Assembly (NCBI GenBank): GCA_958296075.1
Contig: CATQHW010000002.1
Location: forward strand, 1,240,001 to 1,304,000
Direction of reading: 5' to 3'
DNA: 64,000 nucleotides
Origin: an uncultured Spirochaetia bacterium
GTDB taxonomy: Bacteria > Spirochaetota > Spirochaetia > SZUA-6 > Bin103
Below, piece by piece: positions 55,180-63,290 of the stretch; position 1 is the first letter of the stretch; each line of letters opens with the position of its first letter. The translations under genes and the position numbers were made by a program. A model generated the notes under the pieces. The model saw nothing but the letters and a program-made list of their open reading frames with translations, was not told the DNA's origin and made no database searches.

Positions 55180-57582
55180 ATGAACGGCGATCGGCTCCTG
55201 GCCAAGTCCGGGCAAAACGCTCCCACGCTTCTACAACACTCCGCCGACGTTGTGTCGGCATTCGAAGCCTTGTTCGGAACGGGAGACGAACCATCGTATC
55301 TTGGACGTCAGTGGCTGCGGTTCTTCCGTCTTGATGCGGACGCGTTTTCCCGTTTCTACACGAACGGCGTGATGTCGTGCGCTTTGCACGATGTGGGGAA
55401 GGCGAATGACACGTTCCAGGCGGCGATAGCACGGCGGCGTAGACAGTTCATCCGGCATGAGCACTTGAGCGCGTTTCTCTTGAACGGGGCGGACTTTACT
55501 ACGTGGTTGTCGAACGGAAACATCGATCTGGACATCGTCATTTCTTCGATACTGGGGCATCACCTCAAGGCATCATGGGAAAAACCTGCAGACGGCGCAT
55601 ATTGCGGCCTCTCCAACCCCGTCATCGACGGCGAGTCGATGCAGGTTCTGTTAGATCACCCCGACTTCGACGCCGTCCTTCGATTGGCCAGTGACAAGGC
55701 GCACTTGCCTGACAGTCCGCGACCTGCTAATGACGTCACGGTGGACACCTGGGATGAAGAGCGGGTCTGCGCGTGCTCGGCATCGTTGCGGAAGCGCGCG
55801 ATACGCGTGAATCGGCACGACAATCTCGACCTACGGCTGTTGCGAGCAGTGAAGACGGCCCTCATCGTTGCTGATTCGGTAGGGTCAGCGAGACTGGCAC
55901 AATCCTACGGGAGTATTGCTGACTGGATCGCTGAACGGTTTCCCCGGCACAATAACGACGAAAAGGTGCTCAATCCGGCAGCGATCGATAGGAAGATAAT
56001 CGAGCCGCGCATCGCGGAGATCAGACGCTCAAAGCCGCAGGCAGCTATTCCCGACCAGTTTCAACTTGCCGCAGAGGAGTTGGGGGCTCGAAACGGTCGA
56101 GCGCTGCTTCTGGCTCCCTGTGGCGCCGGGAAGACACTGGCGGCATGGCTGTGGATCAAAGGTGTATTGCGCTATACAACTGCATCCCGTGCGATCTTCC
56201 TGTACCCGACGCGCGGCACGACGGTAGAGGGGTTCCGCGATTACGTCTCACTGGCGCCGGAGGCCGATGCGGCTCTCCTGCACGGCGCGGCAAAATATGA
56301 CTTGCGACATCAGCTTCAGGACATACGCACGGACGACGAGCGACCGAAGCATTACGAAGTGGACGACCGACTGGCGAAGCTCGCGTATTGGGACAAGCGC
56401 ATTTTCAGTGCGACCGTGCATCAGTTTCTCGCTTTCATGCAGCAAGACTACGCGAGCATGTGTCTCCTGCCGGTGCTCGCCGACAGCGTGGTGATCGTCG
56501 ACGAGGTGCACAGCTTCGACTCCAGGATGTTCGCGGCGCTGCTCAGCTTTCTGCGTGAGTTCGACGTGCCCGTACTGTGTATGACTGCAAGCCTGAACCG
56601 CCGTCGCCGTACAGCGTTGGAGAGCGTCGGTCTGGAGACCTACCCGCGGAAGCCGGAACAGTTCGCTGTGCTCACGTGTTCGGCGGAGATACCGCGCTAC
56701 CGAGTCGAGTTCGCTCCAGCCGCGAACGGCACGCCCTCCGCAGCCCGGTACGAAGTGAGTCGCCGAGTGGATGCGGCTCTGGCGGCTGGGCAACGGGTGT
56801 TGTGGGTAGTCAACCAGGTCGCGCGGTGTCAGAATGTCGGCCAGGAAATGGCGGGGCGCTATCCGGACCTGATCTGCTACCACGGCCGTTTCCGCCACCA
56901 GGACCGCGCGCGGCAGCACGGCGCGGCAATCGCGTCATTCGCGGATGAGGGGCCGGTGCTGGCGATTACCACCCAGGTGTGCGAGATGTCCCTTGATCTT
57001 GATGCCGATATGCTGGTAACCGAGTTGGCCCCGATCCCGTCGCTGATTCAGCGGATGGGACGATGCAACCGTCGTGCCCAGCATCGAGGGACCCATGAAA
57101 ATCCGGGCTCCGTGCTCATCTACCCGCCAGACTGCCCAAGACCGTATCGTGATGACGAATTGAAGATCGCCGAGGAGTTCGTCGCCAGATTGGTTGCCGC
57201 GCGAGCCGTGTCGCAGCAGTGCTTGGAGGCGTTGCTTGAGGAGTTGTCGCCACGAATGCCGGCGGACGGCGCCGGTTGGGTCGCCTTCATTGAGAATGGC
57301 TTCTGGTCAGCGGGCGGTGAGTCGTTTATGGAAGAGGACGGATGGAGCGTGACCGCCGTGCTCACCGAAGACCTCTCAGACTTCCGAGCGTTGCGCGCGG
57401 AGCGCCAGCCGACGGACGGATTGCTCCTCCCATGTCCACGAAGCCTCGCATGTATCGCGGCCTACGAAACGGCGCGCGAATATCTGCTGCCTCGCTACGT
57501 CCACATCGCGTGTTCAGCCCATTATTCCGAGCGATGGGGACTGTTGAATGAGCCGAACGCACGGGTGTCGGACATCATTTGA
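55180..57582 (+). CDS. cas3: CRISPR-associated nuclease-helicase Cas3
   Basis: An 800-residue protein with an N-terminal HD nuclease (LLQHSADV, ALHDVGKAND, RHEHLSAFLL, SILGHHLKAS) and a superfamily 2 helicase (Walker A LLLAPCGAGKTLAAWLW, DEVH in VVIVDEVHSFDSRMF, TASLNRRRRT, and motif VI QRMGRCNRRAQ). Both catalytic sets look intact, so the system should degrade targets after Cascade binding. Start ATG at 55180; longer frames overlap cas6. Confidence 0.93.
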   Translation: MNGDRLLAKSGQNAPTLLQHSADVVSAFEALFGTGDEPSYLGRQWLRFFRLDADAFSRFYTNGVMSCALHDVGKANDTFQAAIARRRRQFIRHEHLSAFLLNGADFTTWLSNGNIDLDIVISSILGHHLKASWEKPADGAYCGLSNPVIDGESMQVLLDHPDFDAVLRLASDKAHLPDSPRPANDVTVDTWDEERVCACSASLRKRAIRVNRHDNLDLRLLRAVKTALIVADSVGSARLAQSYGSIADWIAERFPRHNNDEKVLNPAAIDRKIIEPRIAEIRRSKPQAAIPDQFQLAAEELGARNGRALLLAPCGAGKTLAAWLWIKGVLRYTTASRAIFLYPTRGTTVEGFRDYVSLAPEADAALLHGAAKYDLRHQLQDIRTDDERPKHYEVDDRLAKLAYWDKRIFSATVHQFLAFMQQDYASMCLLPVLADSVVIVDEVHSFDSRMFAALLSFLREFDVPVLCMTASLNRRRRTALESVGLETYPRKPEQFAVLTCSAEIPRYRVEFAPAANGTPSAARYEVSRRVDAALAAGQRVLWVVNQVARCQNVGQEMAGRYPDLICYHGRFRHQDRARQHGAAIASFADEGPVLAITTQVCEMSLDLDADMLVTELAPIPSLIQRMGRCNRRAQHRGTHENPGSVLIYPPDCPRPYRDDELKIAEEFVARLVAARAVSQQCLEALLEELSPRMPADGAGWVAFIENGFWSAGGESFMEEDGWSVTAVLTEDLSDFRALRAERQPTDGLLLPCPRSLACIAAYETAREYLLPRYVHIACSAHYSERWGLLNEPNARVSDII

Positions 57583-57591
57583 TGGCATTGC

Positions 57592-59331
57592 ATGAGTGAC
57601 GTATTGACCTACCGCGATAGTGACGACAGCGTACTGGTGTCGTGGTCGCTGCCGGACCTTCCGACTGCCCTGCACAAGGCTGGTCTGGCCGGCCTGCTCT
57701 GCTATGTCAAGAACATGCCCGAGTTAGCACCGCAGGCGGCGGTCCCTATCCTTGAGAAGGAGGCGCCGCATGAACTGCAAGTGCGCTTCACCGAAGAGAC
57801 TCTAAGGGCATTGATGGATAGCGTCTACGCAGGAGAGAAGCATCGCGTCGAGTCCAGGAAGAAATGGAAGAACGGAACGCTGATAGAGGAGCGCAGCGAG
57901 CCGTCTCAGCTAGATGAGGACAAACCGCCGACGAAGATCTGGGTGTACGAGACCGATCGTCCGAAGGTCGACTTGATAGTGCACTGGAGACATGGAAAGC
58001 CGGAGGATCGGTGGGTCAAGCTGTGGCGTGACGCGGTACGCGGTGTATTGCGCGAAGGCCGAGCGGCGGAAATATACACTTTGACAACGAAGGGGAAAAG
58101 CCCAACCCAGAAGTCAGGAGACCTGGAGCGACTGTGGAAGTGCTTGGTCTCGGCCGCACAGGGTCATCCTACCGTTTCCAAAGTGCCTACCTCCATGTTC
58201 ATCGGCGCGGAGAAGAAAAGCGCCGAACGAGTGGAGTTCAAAGGCAAAGTGCAACACAATCTTCTCCTGCATTTCTGGCCGTTCGTGAGTCCGATATTCG
58301 TGCCAAGGAAGCTGGTCCGCAAGCGCGGTCAGTGGGCAATAGATTTCAAGGGCGGATATGTATTCGCGGTTGCCGAAGTAGGCAATCTGGAGTTCTGTGA
58401 TATGATAGCTGACTATTGGCGCCGACAAGCCGTGTCCTCCGGCGATGATCAACGCCCACCTTCGCATTGCCAGATCGACGTCGCCGTCGAGGGCGGGATG
58501 GCATTCCTTCACGCGTTGGCTCTGAGCCGTCTGGATAACATGGGGGACGGTGACTTTTTCGTGACAGTCCCACAGGTCGACCTGTATCACCTCGAAAAGC
58601 GCGGAGATAACGTGCAATTACACGTAGCCGATTCCATTCGCGTGTCGGCGGCCACGCTACGCCGCTACGAGCGGGTAGCCGACTCGCGTAGAAACGCCTT
58701 GTTCAGGCGCTTGCTGATGCGTAACATCCTGGACGGATTACCGTGGTATGCACGGGCTACCGAGACGCTGTTCGCGCGCTATCCCGTAGAACTTTTCGTA
58801 TGCTCAGAAAAGTCACCAGGATTCACTCGCAGTTTCGGACAGGCTACACGAGAACAATTCAAAAGAGAGAGGTGCAGCATGAACGACAAGCGGAATCTCG
58901 CCGGCAAGATATTCGACATCGTAGGTGAGTTTGTTGCCAACCGATCCGAGAAACGTTCAGGCGTAGACCGAGAGCGATTGCCCAGAGATGGGGATGGCAG
59001 AACAAAATGGACAAGCGACGAAGGGAGGAAGTACACGGAGGCCCGCGAAAAAGTCGCTACCGACGCGTTCCTGGCGATTCGAGGCCGCAATGCCGATGAT
59101 TTCGTGGAATACTTCGTTGGTTCCATCTGTTCAGTGCCCCAGTTCATGGGCGCGAAAGGAGTGAAGCGGAGAGACGGTTTCATCGAGATCGCTCATGCAC
59201 TTCATGGCTCGGAGGACAGGCGTGTCGAGATGAAGAACCTCACGATGCTGGCGCTCAGCGCCCACGCCTGGAGTCAACGTCAATCAAACCCCTCTGAGGA
59301 GACCCGCTCAGACACAGGAGATGCCAAGTGA
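57592..59331 (+). CDS. cas8: CRISPR-associated large subunit Cas8, MYXAN subtype (Cmx8/DevT-like)
   Basis: A 579-residue large subunit of the interference complex, expected to read the PAM. The N-terminus (VLVSWSLPDLPTALHKAGLA, GLLCYVKNMPELAP) matches the Cmx8/Csx13 group, equivalent to DevT of Myxococcus. Its middle holds HNLLLHFWPFVSPIFVPRKL and CQIDVAVEGGMAFLHALALS. Base composition is clearly richer in A+T than in the housekeeping genes. It starts 9 bp after cas3 and overlaps cas7 by ATGA-type coupling. Confidence 0.82.
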   Translation: MSDVLTYRDSDDSVLVSWSLPDLPTALHKAGLAGLLCYVKNMPELAPQAAVPILEKEAPHELQVRFTEETLRALMDSVYAGEKHRVESRKKWKNGTLIEERSEPSQLDEDKPPTKIWVYETDRPKVDLIVHWRHGKPEDRWVKLWRDAVRGVLREGRAAEIYTLTTKGKSPTQKSGDLERLWKCLVSAAQGHPTVSKVPTSMFIGAEKKSAERVEFKGKVQHNLLLHFWPFVSPIFVPRKLVRKRGQWAIDFKGGYVFAVAEVGNLEFCDMIADYWRRQAVSSGDDQRPPSHCQIDVAVEGGMAFLHALALSRLDNMGDGDFFVTVPQVDLYHLEKRGDNVQLHVADSIRVSAATLRRYERVADSRRNALFRRLLMRNILDGLPWYARATETLFARYPVELFVCSEKSPGFTRSFGQATREQFKRERCSMNDKRNLAGKIFDIVGEFVANRSEKRSGVDRERLPRDGDGRTKWTSDEGRKYTEAREKVATDAFLAIRGRNADDFVEYFVGSICSVPQFMGAKGVKRRDGFIEIAHALHGSEDRRVEMKNLTMLALSAHAWSQRQSNPSEETRSDTGDAK

Positions 59332-60308
59332 ACCTGTTTGCCACCGTGCTTACCCACATCGCCCCGAGCGCCAACTACCGCGGCGAATCGCTGGAGAACG
59401 TTGCTGCGATGCAGAAGATCACCATTGGCCGCTTCGACTATCCGATTATCAGCCCGGAAGCGATGCGCAACGCCATTCGAGATATTTTGAGCGGATACCC
59501 CGGCGTGGAATGCAATCGCGAACGGCTTGGCGATGAGGAGCAGTTGACGGTGGAGTTCAAGGACTATCCCGACGCCGAAAGGTACGCTGATGATTTCTTG
59601 ATGGGATGGCTGATCGCGCAGGGTAAAAAAGAACGTGTTGAGATTAGAAACAGAATCAAATGTGCGGGCCGCGATGTCGAGCGGTTCACGTTTAGACGCG
59701 ACTCCGTGTTGCGCATGAATCTAGCCGTCGCGTTGGAGCCGTTTCGTCATTCCACCGTATTCACCCAGTCGCCACAGCATAGCGATGACAGCCCTTGGAA
59801 GAACGCCGATCAGAGCCAACTGCTGCATCGTGAGACGGCGGTGACGGCGTTTCAGTACCCATTCGCGGTCAATCTTGCGGATTGCAAGACGGAAGAACAG
59901 AAATGTTGGATGAAGCTGCTGCTGAAGGCGATCGGCGAGTTGAACGGCGTAGCGGGAAATCACGCGCGCAGCTATTTTGAGATGGCGCCGGCTTCTATCG
60001 TCGTACGACTTACGAGCCAACTCGTCGCCGGCTACGATACCTACGGATTTGAGATTCGAGACGCGGGGACGGGCGGGGTTGGCAAAGGAGTCCACGATTT
60101 TCCCGAAGTCATCGACGGCATCCTGCACGATCCTCCGGACCATTGCGGACGCGAGTTCCATATTGGCGGGAAGATCGTCAAGGACCTGTCTGACGGGAAG
60201 TGTGAGAAGCTGAAGAACGCCGGTGTCGAGCTAGACCGGAGTCCACAGCGGTTGTTGCAAGCGATATCGAAAAAGCTGTTCAATGGTGAGGCGCGAGAAG
60301 GCAATTAG
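59328..60308 (+). CDS. cas7: Cas7 backbone protein, DevR-like
   Basis: A 326-residue Cas7 of the DevR autoregulator family, which polymerises along the crRNA. It has the family start FATVLTHIAPSANYRGESLE, ITIGRFDYPIISPEAMRNAI, and the strongly conserved AGNHARSYFEMAPASIVVRL. In Myxococcus DevR also limits transcription of its own operon; whether that holds here is unknown. Start ATG overlaps the cas8 end. Confidence 0.9.
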   Translation: MNLFATVLTHIAPSANYRGESLENVAAMQKITIGRFDYPIISPEAMRNAIRDILSGYPGVECNRERLGDEEQLTVEFKDYPDAERYADDFLMGWLIAQGKKERVEIRNRIKCAGRDVERFTFRRDSVLRMNLAVALEPFRHSTVFTQSPQHSDDSPWKNADQSQLLHRETAVTAFQYPFAVNLADCKTEEQKCWMKLLLKAIGELNGVAGNHARSYFEMAPASIVVRLTSQLVAGYDTYGFEIRDAGTGGVGKGVHDFPEVIDGILHDPPDHCGREFHIGGKIVKDLSDGKCEKLKNAGVELDRSPQRLLQAISKKLFNGEAREGN

Positions 60309-61070
60309 GTGCTGTGTCTGTTTATCCGTGCGCGGTTTGCGGCGTTTCGGACGTTCGCCACCGGTAGCTTTCGGCCGACGGCACCATTTATAACCCCGTC
60401 GGCCGCTTACGGATTGGCACTGAACTTGGCCGGTGTCGAGATGCGTAACGATGATGGTAAGTCGCCGATGACGCAGATTTGCGACAAAGGTCTGCCCAAG
60501 CTGGACGTTGCGCTGGGAGCGCCGGCGGACGGCGGTCCGTGGAAGTGGGGAAGCGTCGTAAGCGGTGAACGTACGTTCCTTCCGAGGGTGCATGATGTGG
60601 ACCAGCAGTTGCACAACTATCCGGTCGGGCCACATAGGAAGGAACATGCGCCACATACGATGGGGGCAAAGTACAACGTTACCCCCGTTCGGCGGTCGGT
60701 CTTGTCGGGGCTGGAGGTGGTGGCATGTTTCCGTCATGATGACCTTGCGGCATTCGATCAGAAGGTCAGAGCTGGCCTGAGAGGCGAGGCGGGGCACCGC
60801 TACGGCCTGCCGTTCCTCGGTGACAACAACTTTCTGCCGGATCGTATCGAAGTGCTGCACTCACCGCCTCCGTGCCATTGGTTCGTTCCCGTCCTATCCG
60901 GCGATGTAGCCGACGATTGGGGGCCACCCGCTCGAGGAGTCGGACGACTCACGGTAACCATAGACCGGCTCGACTCCTCGAGAACGCGGTCTCGTCTGTT
61001 CGGTCCGACCGCCAAAGCGATGGCTACGATTCCCGGCCGCGCCTGGGTGTGCATCGATTACAGCGCCTGA
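60309..61070 (+). CDS. cas5: Cas5, MYXAN subtype (Cmx5/DevS-like)
   Basis: A 253-residue RAMP protein that caps the 5' handle of crRNA. The N-terminal strand LCLFIRARFAAFRTFATGSF then RPTAPFITPSAAYGLALNLA is the Cas5 signature; RTFLPRVHDVDQQLHNYPVG and YNVTPVRRSVLSGLEVV are shared with DevS. The GTG start follows the cas7 stop directly with no gap. Confidence 0.88.
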   Translation: MLCLFIRARFAAFRTFATGSFRPTAPFITPSAAYGLALNLAGVEMRNDDGKSPMTQICDKGLPKLDVALGAPADGGPWKWGSVVSGERTFLPRVHDVDQQLHNYPVGPHRKEHAPHTMGAKYNVTPVRRSVLSGLEVVACFRHDDLAAFDQKVRAGLRGEAGHRYGLPFLGDNNFLPDRIEVLHSPPPCHWFVPVLSGDVADDWGPPARGVGRLTVTIDRLDSSRTRSRLFGPTAKAMATIPGRAWVCIDYSA

Positions 61071-61071
61071 C

Positions 61072-62733
61072 GTGAAACCAGAGGCACCGGATGACGGCGA
61101 AGACACGAAGGTCGTTCGCGTGTCGGCGCTGCACGCTCTGACCTACTGTGAGCGGCTGTATTATCTCCAGCACGTGGAGGACATCAGTACGCCGGATGAC
61201 AATGTTCACGCTGGCCGCACCTTGCACGAGGCGGAAGTAATACGGAGCCCTGACTGGCAGAGCTTGGAGCTCGCCAGCGAGTTGTGGGGGATTCGCGGCA
61301 AGGCGGACTTCGCCCGCTACCGCGATGGGAACTTGGTCGCCATCGAGCATAAAAAGGGGCGCTCCAAGGGCGCCGCGGCGTGGGATACCGACATCCTCCA
61401 GGTCACCGCGTACGCTGTGCTCCTGGAGGAGCACTTCGGCAAATCGGTGCCGGAAGGACGTATTCGCTATCACGCCACTAACAAGACCGTGCGCGTCACC
61501 GTGGATGATGCTGCCCGTGACCGCTTGCGCGGCGCTATCGCAAGAGCGAGGGTGCTGTCGCGTTCCTTGCAGCGGCCGCCGGTGACCGACAATGAGAACC
61601 TTTGTGCCAAGTGCTCGCTTGCTCCGGTCTGCTTGCCCGAGGAGTCACGTTTGGCTGCGGCGCTGGACGTCGACGACGATGCAGCCGAAATTCGCACCCC
61701 TCGTCGGTTGTTTCCCAAGCACCACGCGCGCCGCACGTTGCATGTCGTTGACCGTGATGCCGTGGTGAAGCGTTCCAGCTTGCAACTCGTAGTCCGCACT
61801 GCCGCTGGTGAGGAGCGCAAGTATCCAGGGATGGACGTGGGAGCGATCATCTTGCACGGCAGTGCCCAGATCACGTCGCAGGCGGTTCACTTCGCTGCCG
61901 CCAACGACATTGCCGTGCACTGGGTCAGCGGAGGCGGCGCCTATGTCGGCGGAGTCACTCCGCCGGCCGGCGTACAGCGCCGGCTGCGCCAGTATCAGGC
62001 GCTCCAGGACGGCGAGCTGCGCATGCGGCTCTCCCGCCGCGTCGTCCATGCCAAAATCGAAAACCAGATGCGGTTCATCGCTCGGCAAGCTCGCACTCGC
62101 AACATCGGGGTAGAGGTGAAGCCGCTTCTGAAGGCCATAGGTGTGCAGGCGGCTCAGGTGCCGCAGTGTGCGAACGCAGGCGCCCTACGAGGGTCGGAAG
62201 GCATGGCCGCTCGCGCCTACTTCTCGGCGCTCGGCTTGCTGATGAACCCGGAACAGGTACTCATGGCGTTCAAGGGGCGCAGCCGCCGGCCGCCACGCGA
62301 CGGATTCAACTCGGCGCTGTCGTTCGGGTACGGGTTACTGTACCGGGAGGTCATGGCGGCTATCATCGCCGTCGGTCTCGACTCTACCATTGGCTTCTTC
62401 CACAGGCCTCGTACCGCCGCTCATCCTCTCGCCTTGGACCTGATGGAGTTGTTCCGAACCACGCTGTGCGACATGCCGCTGGTGGCGTCGGTAAACCGTC
62501 GGCAGTGGACTGACCGACACCTCGTCCCAAGTCGTAACCAAGTGTGGCTGTCGGACGAGGGCAAGCGTTTGGCGGTAAGCCTCTTCGAGCAGCGCAAGCA
62601 GGAGTCGTGGAAGCACCCGGTGCTGAGCTACTCGCTGAGTTACGCCCGCGCGATCGAGCTGGAGGCCAGGCTGCTGGAAAAGGAATGGAGCGGCGAAGAC
62701 GGGCTGTTCGGCCGCATGCGGCTGCGCGGATGA
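61072..62733 (+). CDS. cas4-cas1: Cas4-Cas1 fusion
   Basis: A 553-residue adaptation protein. Residues 1-200 are Cas4: a first cluster cysteine in LTYCERLYYLQHVED, the nuclease motif ELWGIRGKADFARY with VAIEHKKGRSKG, and CAKCSLAPVC for the remaining cluster cysteines. Residues about 215-553 are Cas1: metal ligands in ALRGSEGMAARAYFSALGLL (Glu), GFFHRPRTAAHPLALDLMEL (His, Asp/Glu). The fusion links PAM-guided trimming to spacer integration and is known from MYXAN and some other type I systems. GTG start 1 bp after cas5. Confidence 0.94.
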   Translation: MKPEAPDDGEDTKVVRVSALHALTYCERLYYLQHVEDISTPDDNVHAGRTLHEAEVIRSPDWQSLELASELWGIRGKADFARYRDGNLVAIEHKKGRSKGAAAWDTDILQVTAYAVLLEEHFGKSVPEGRIRYHATNKTVRVTVDDAARDRLRGAIARARVLSRSLQRPPVTDNENLCAKCSLAPVCLPEESRLAAALDVDDDAAEIRTPRRLFPKHHARRTLHVVDRDAVVKRSSLQLVVRTAAGEERKYPGMDVGAIILHGSAQITSQAVHFAAANDIAVHWVSGGGAYVGGVTPPAGVQRRLRQYQALQDGELRMRLSRRVVHAKIENQMRFIARQARTRNIGVEVKPLLKAIGVQAAQVPQCANAGALRGSEGMAARAYFSALGLLMNPEQVLMAFKGRSRRPPRDGFNSALSFGYGLLYREVMAAIIAVGLDSTIGFFHRPRTAAHPLALDLMELFRTTLCDMPLVASVNRRQWTDRHLVPSRNQVWLSDEGKRLAVSLFEQRKQESWKHPVLSYSLSYARAIELEARLLEKEWSGEDGLFGRMRLRG

Positions 62734-63014
62734 GTGACCGTCGCTGGTACCTGTTCAGCTACGACATTCGCGAACCAAAACGGTGGCGGCAGGTGTACAA
62801 GATCGTAAACGGCTATGGAGAACGTCTGCAGTACTCGTTGTTCCGATGTTACTTGACACCCACTCAGATGGAGCATGCCCGCCATCAGTTGGAGCAGAAA
62901 ATAGCCGACGAAGACGACCTGTTGATTATCAGACTGTCGCCCCGCTGCAAGATTATCGAGCGCGCCACCAACCAGACGTGGACCGAGCCACCGCCGCGGT
63001 ACGATGTCATCTGA
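62730..63014 (+). CDS. cas2: Cas2
   Basis: A 94-residue Cas2, forming with Cas1 the spacer-integration complex. It shows the ferredoxin-fold start RRWYLFSYDIREPKRWRQVY with the usual Asp after the first strand, YGERLQYSLFRCYLT and LIIRLSPRCKIIER. The start overlaps cas4-cas1 by ATGA. It is the last gene before the leader. Confidence 0.93.
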   Translation: MSDRRWYLFSYDIREPKRWRQVYKIVNGYGERLQYSLFRCYLTPTQMEHARHQLEQKIADEDDLLIIRLSPRCKIIERATNQTWTEPPPRYDVI

Positions 63015-63290
63015 TCCGTGATCCATTTAGCTCACAGCAACTTAGAAGAAGCAGGCATCGGCCGCGGGACCGACCGGTTCCCGGGTGGTTCGCTGTGCAA
63101 TTCACGATGCATGCACAAATTACGGTTGCACCAGGGGCGACCGGATGCTTGTATCGGTTTCAACCATCGGCTATAGTTATGAATACGGATCGGTACCGCT
63201 GCGTGCATCGCGTCACACGGTTCAAGAGTCTGTCAGGTCCATGTAGATTTGAGTCTTTGTTCTTTCAACACAACCACTTGCGACACGGCT
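63015..63290 (+). promoter_or_regulatory. CRISPR leader
   Basis: A 276-bp non-coding stretch between cas2 and the first repeat, richer in A+T towards the array (for example TTTGTTCTTTC near 63255). It holds a promoter at 63149-63177 and should carry the integration signals for new spacers. A short match to the repeat core (ATCCGTGAT) lies at its very start near 63013. Confidence 0.75.
63149..63177 (+). promoter_or_regulatory. Predicted pre-crRNA promoter in the leader
   Basis: TTGTAT (63149-63154) and TATAGT (63172-63177) are separated by exactly 17 bp. The predicted start near 63184 leaves about 107 nt of leader RNA before the first repeat. Confidence 0.55.

Noticed and set aside
57583..57591. 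A devI-like regulatory peptide before cas8
   Set aside because: Only 9 bp lie between cas3 and cas8, too short for any such gene.
54495..63014. Type I-G (I-U) assignment because of the Cas4-Cas1 fusion
   Set aside because: There is a separate Cas6, a DevR-type Cas7 and a DevS-type Cas5 rather than Csb1/Csb2, so the MYXAN/Dev group fits better.
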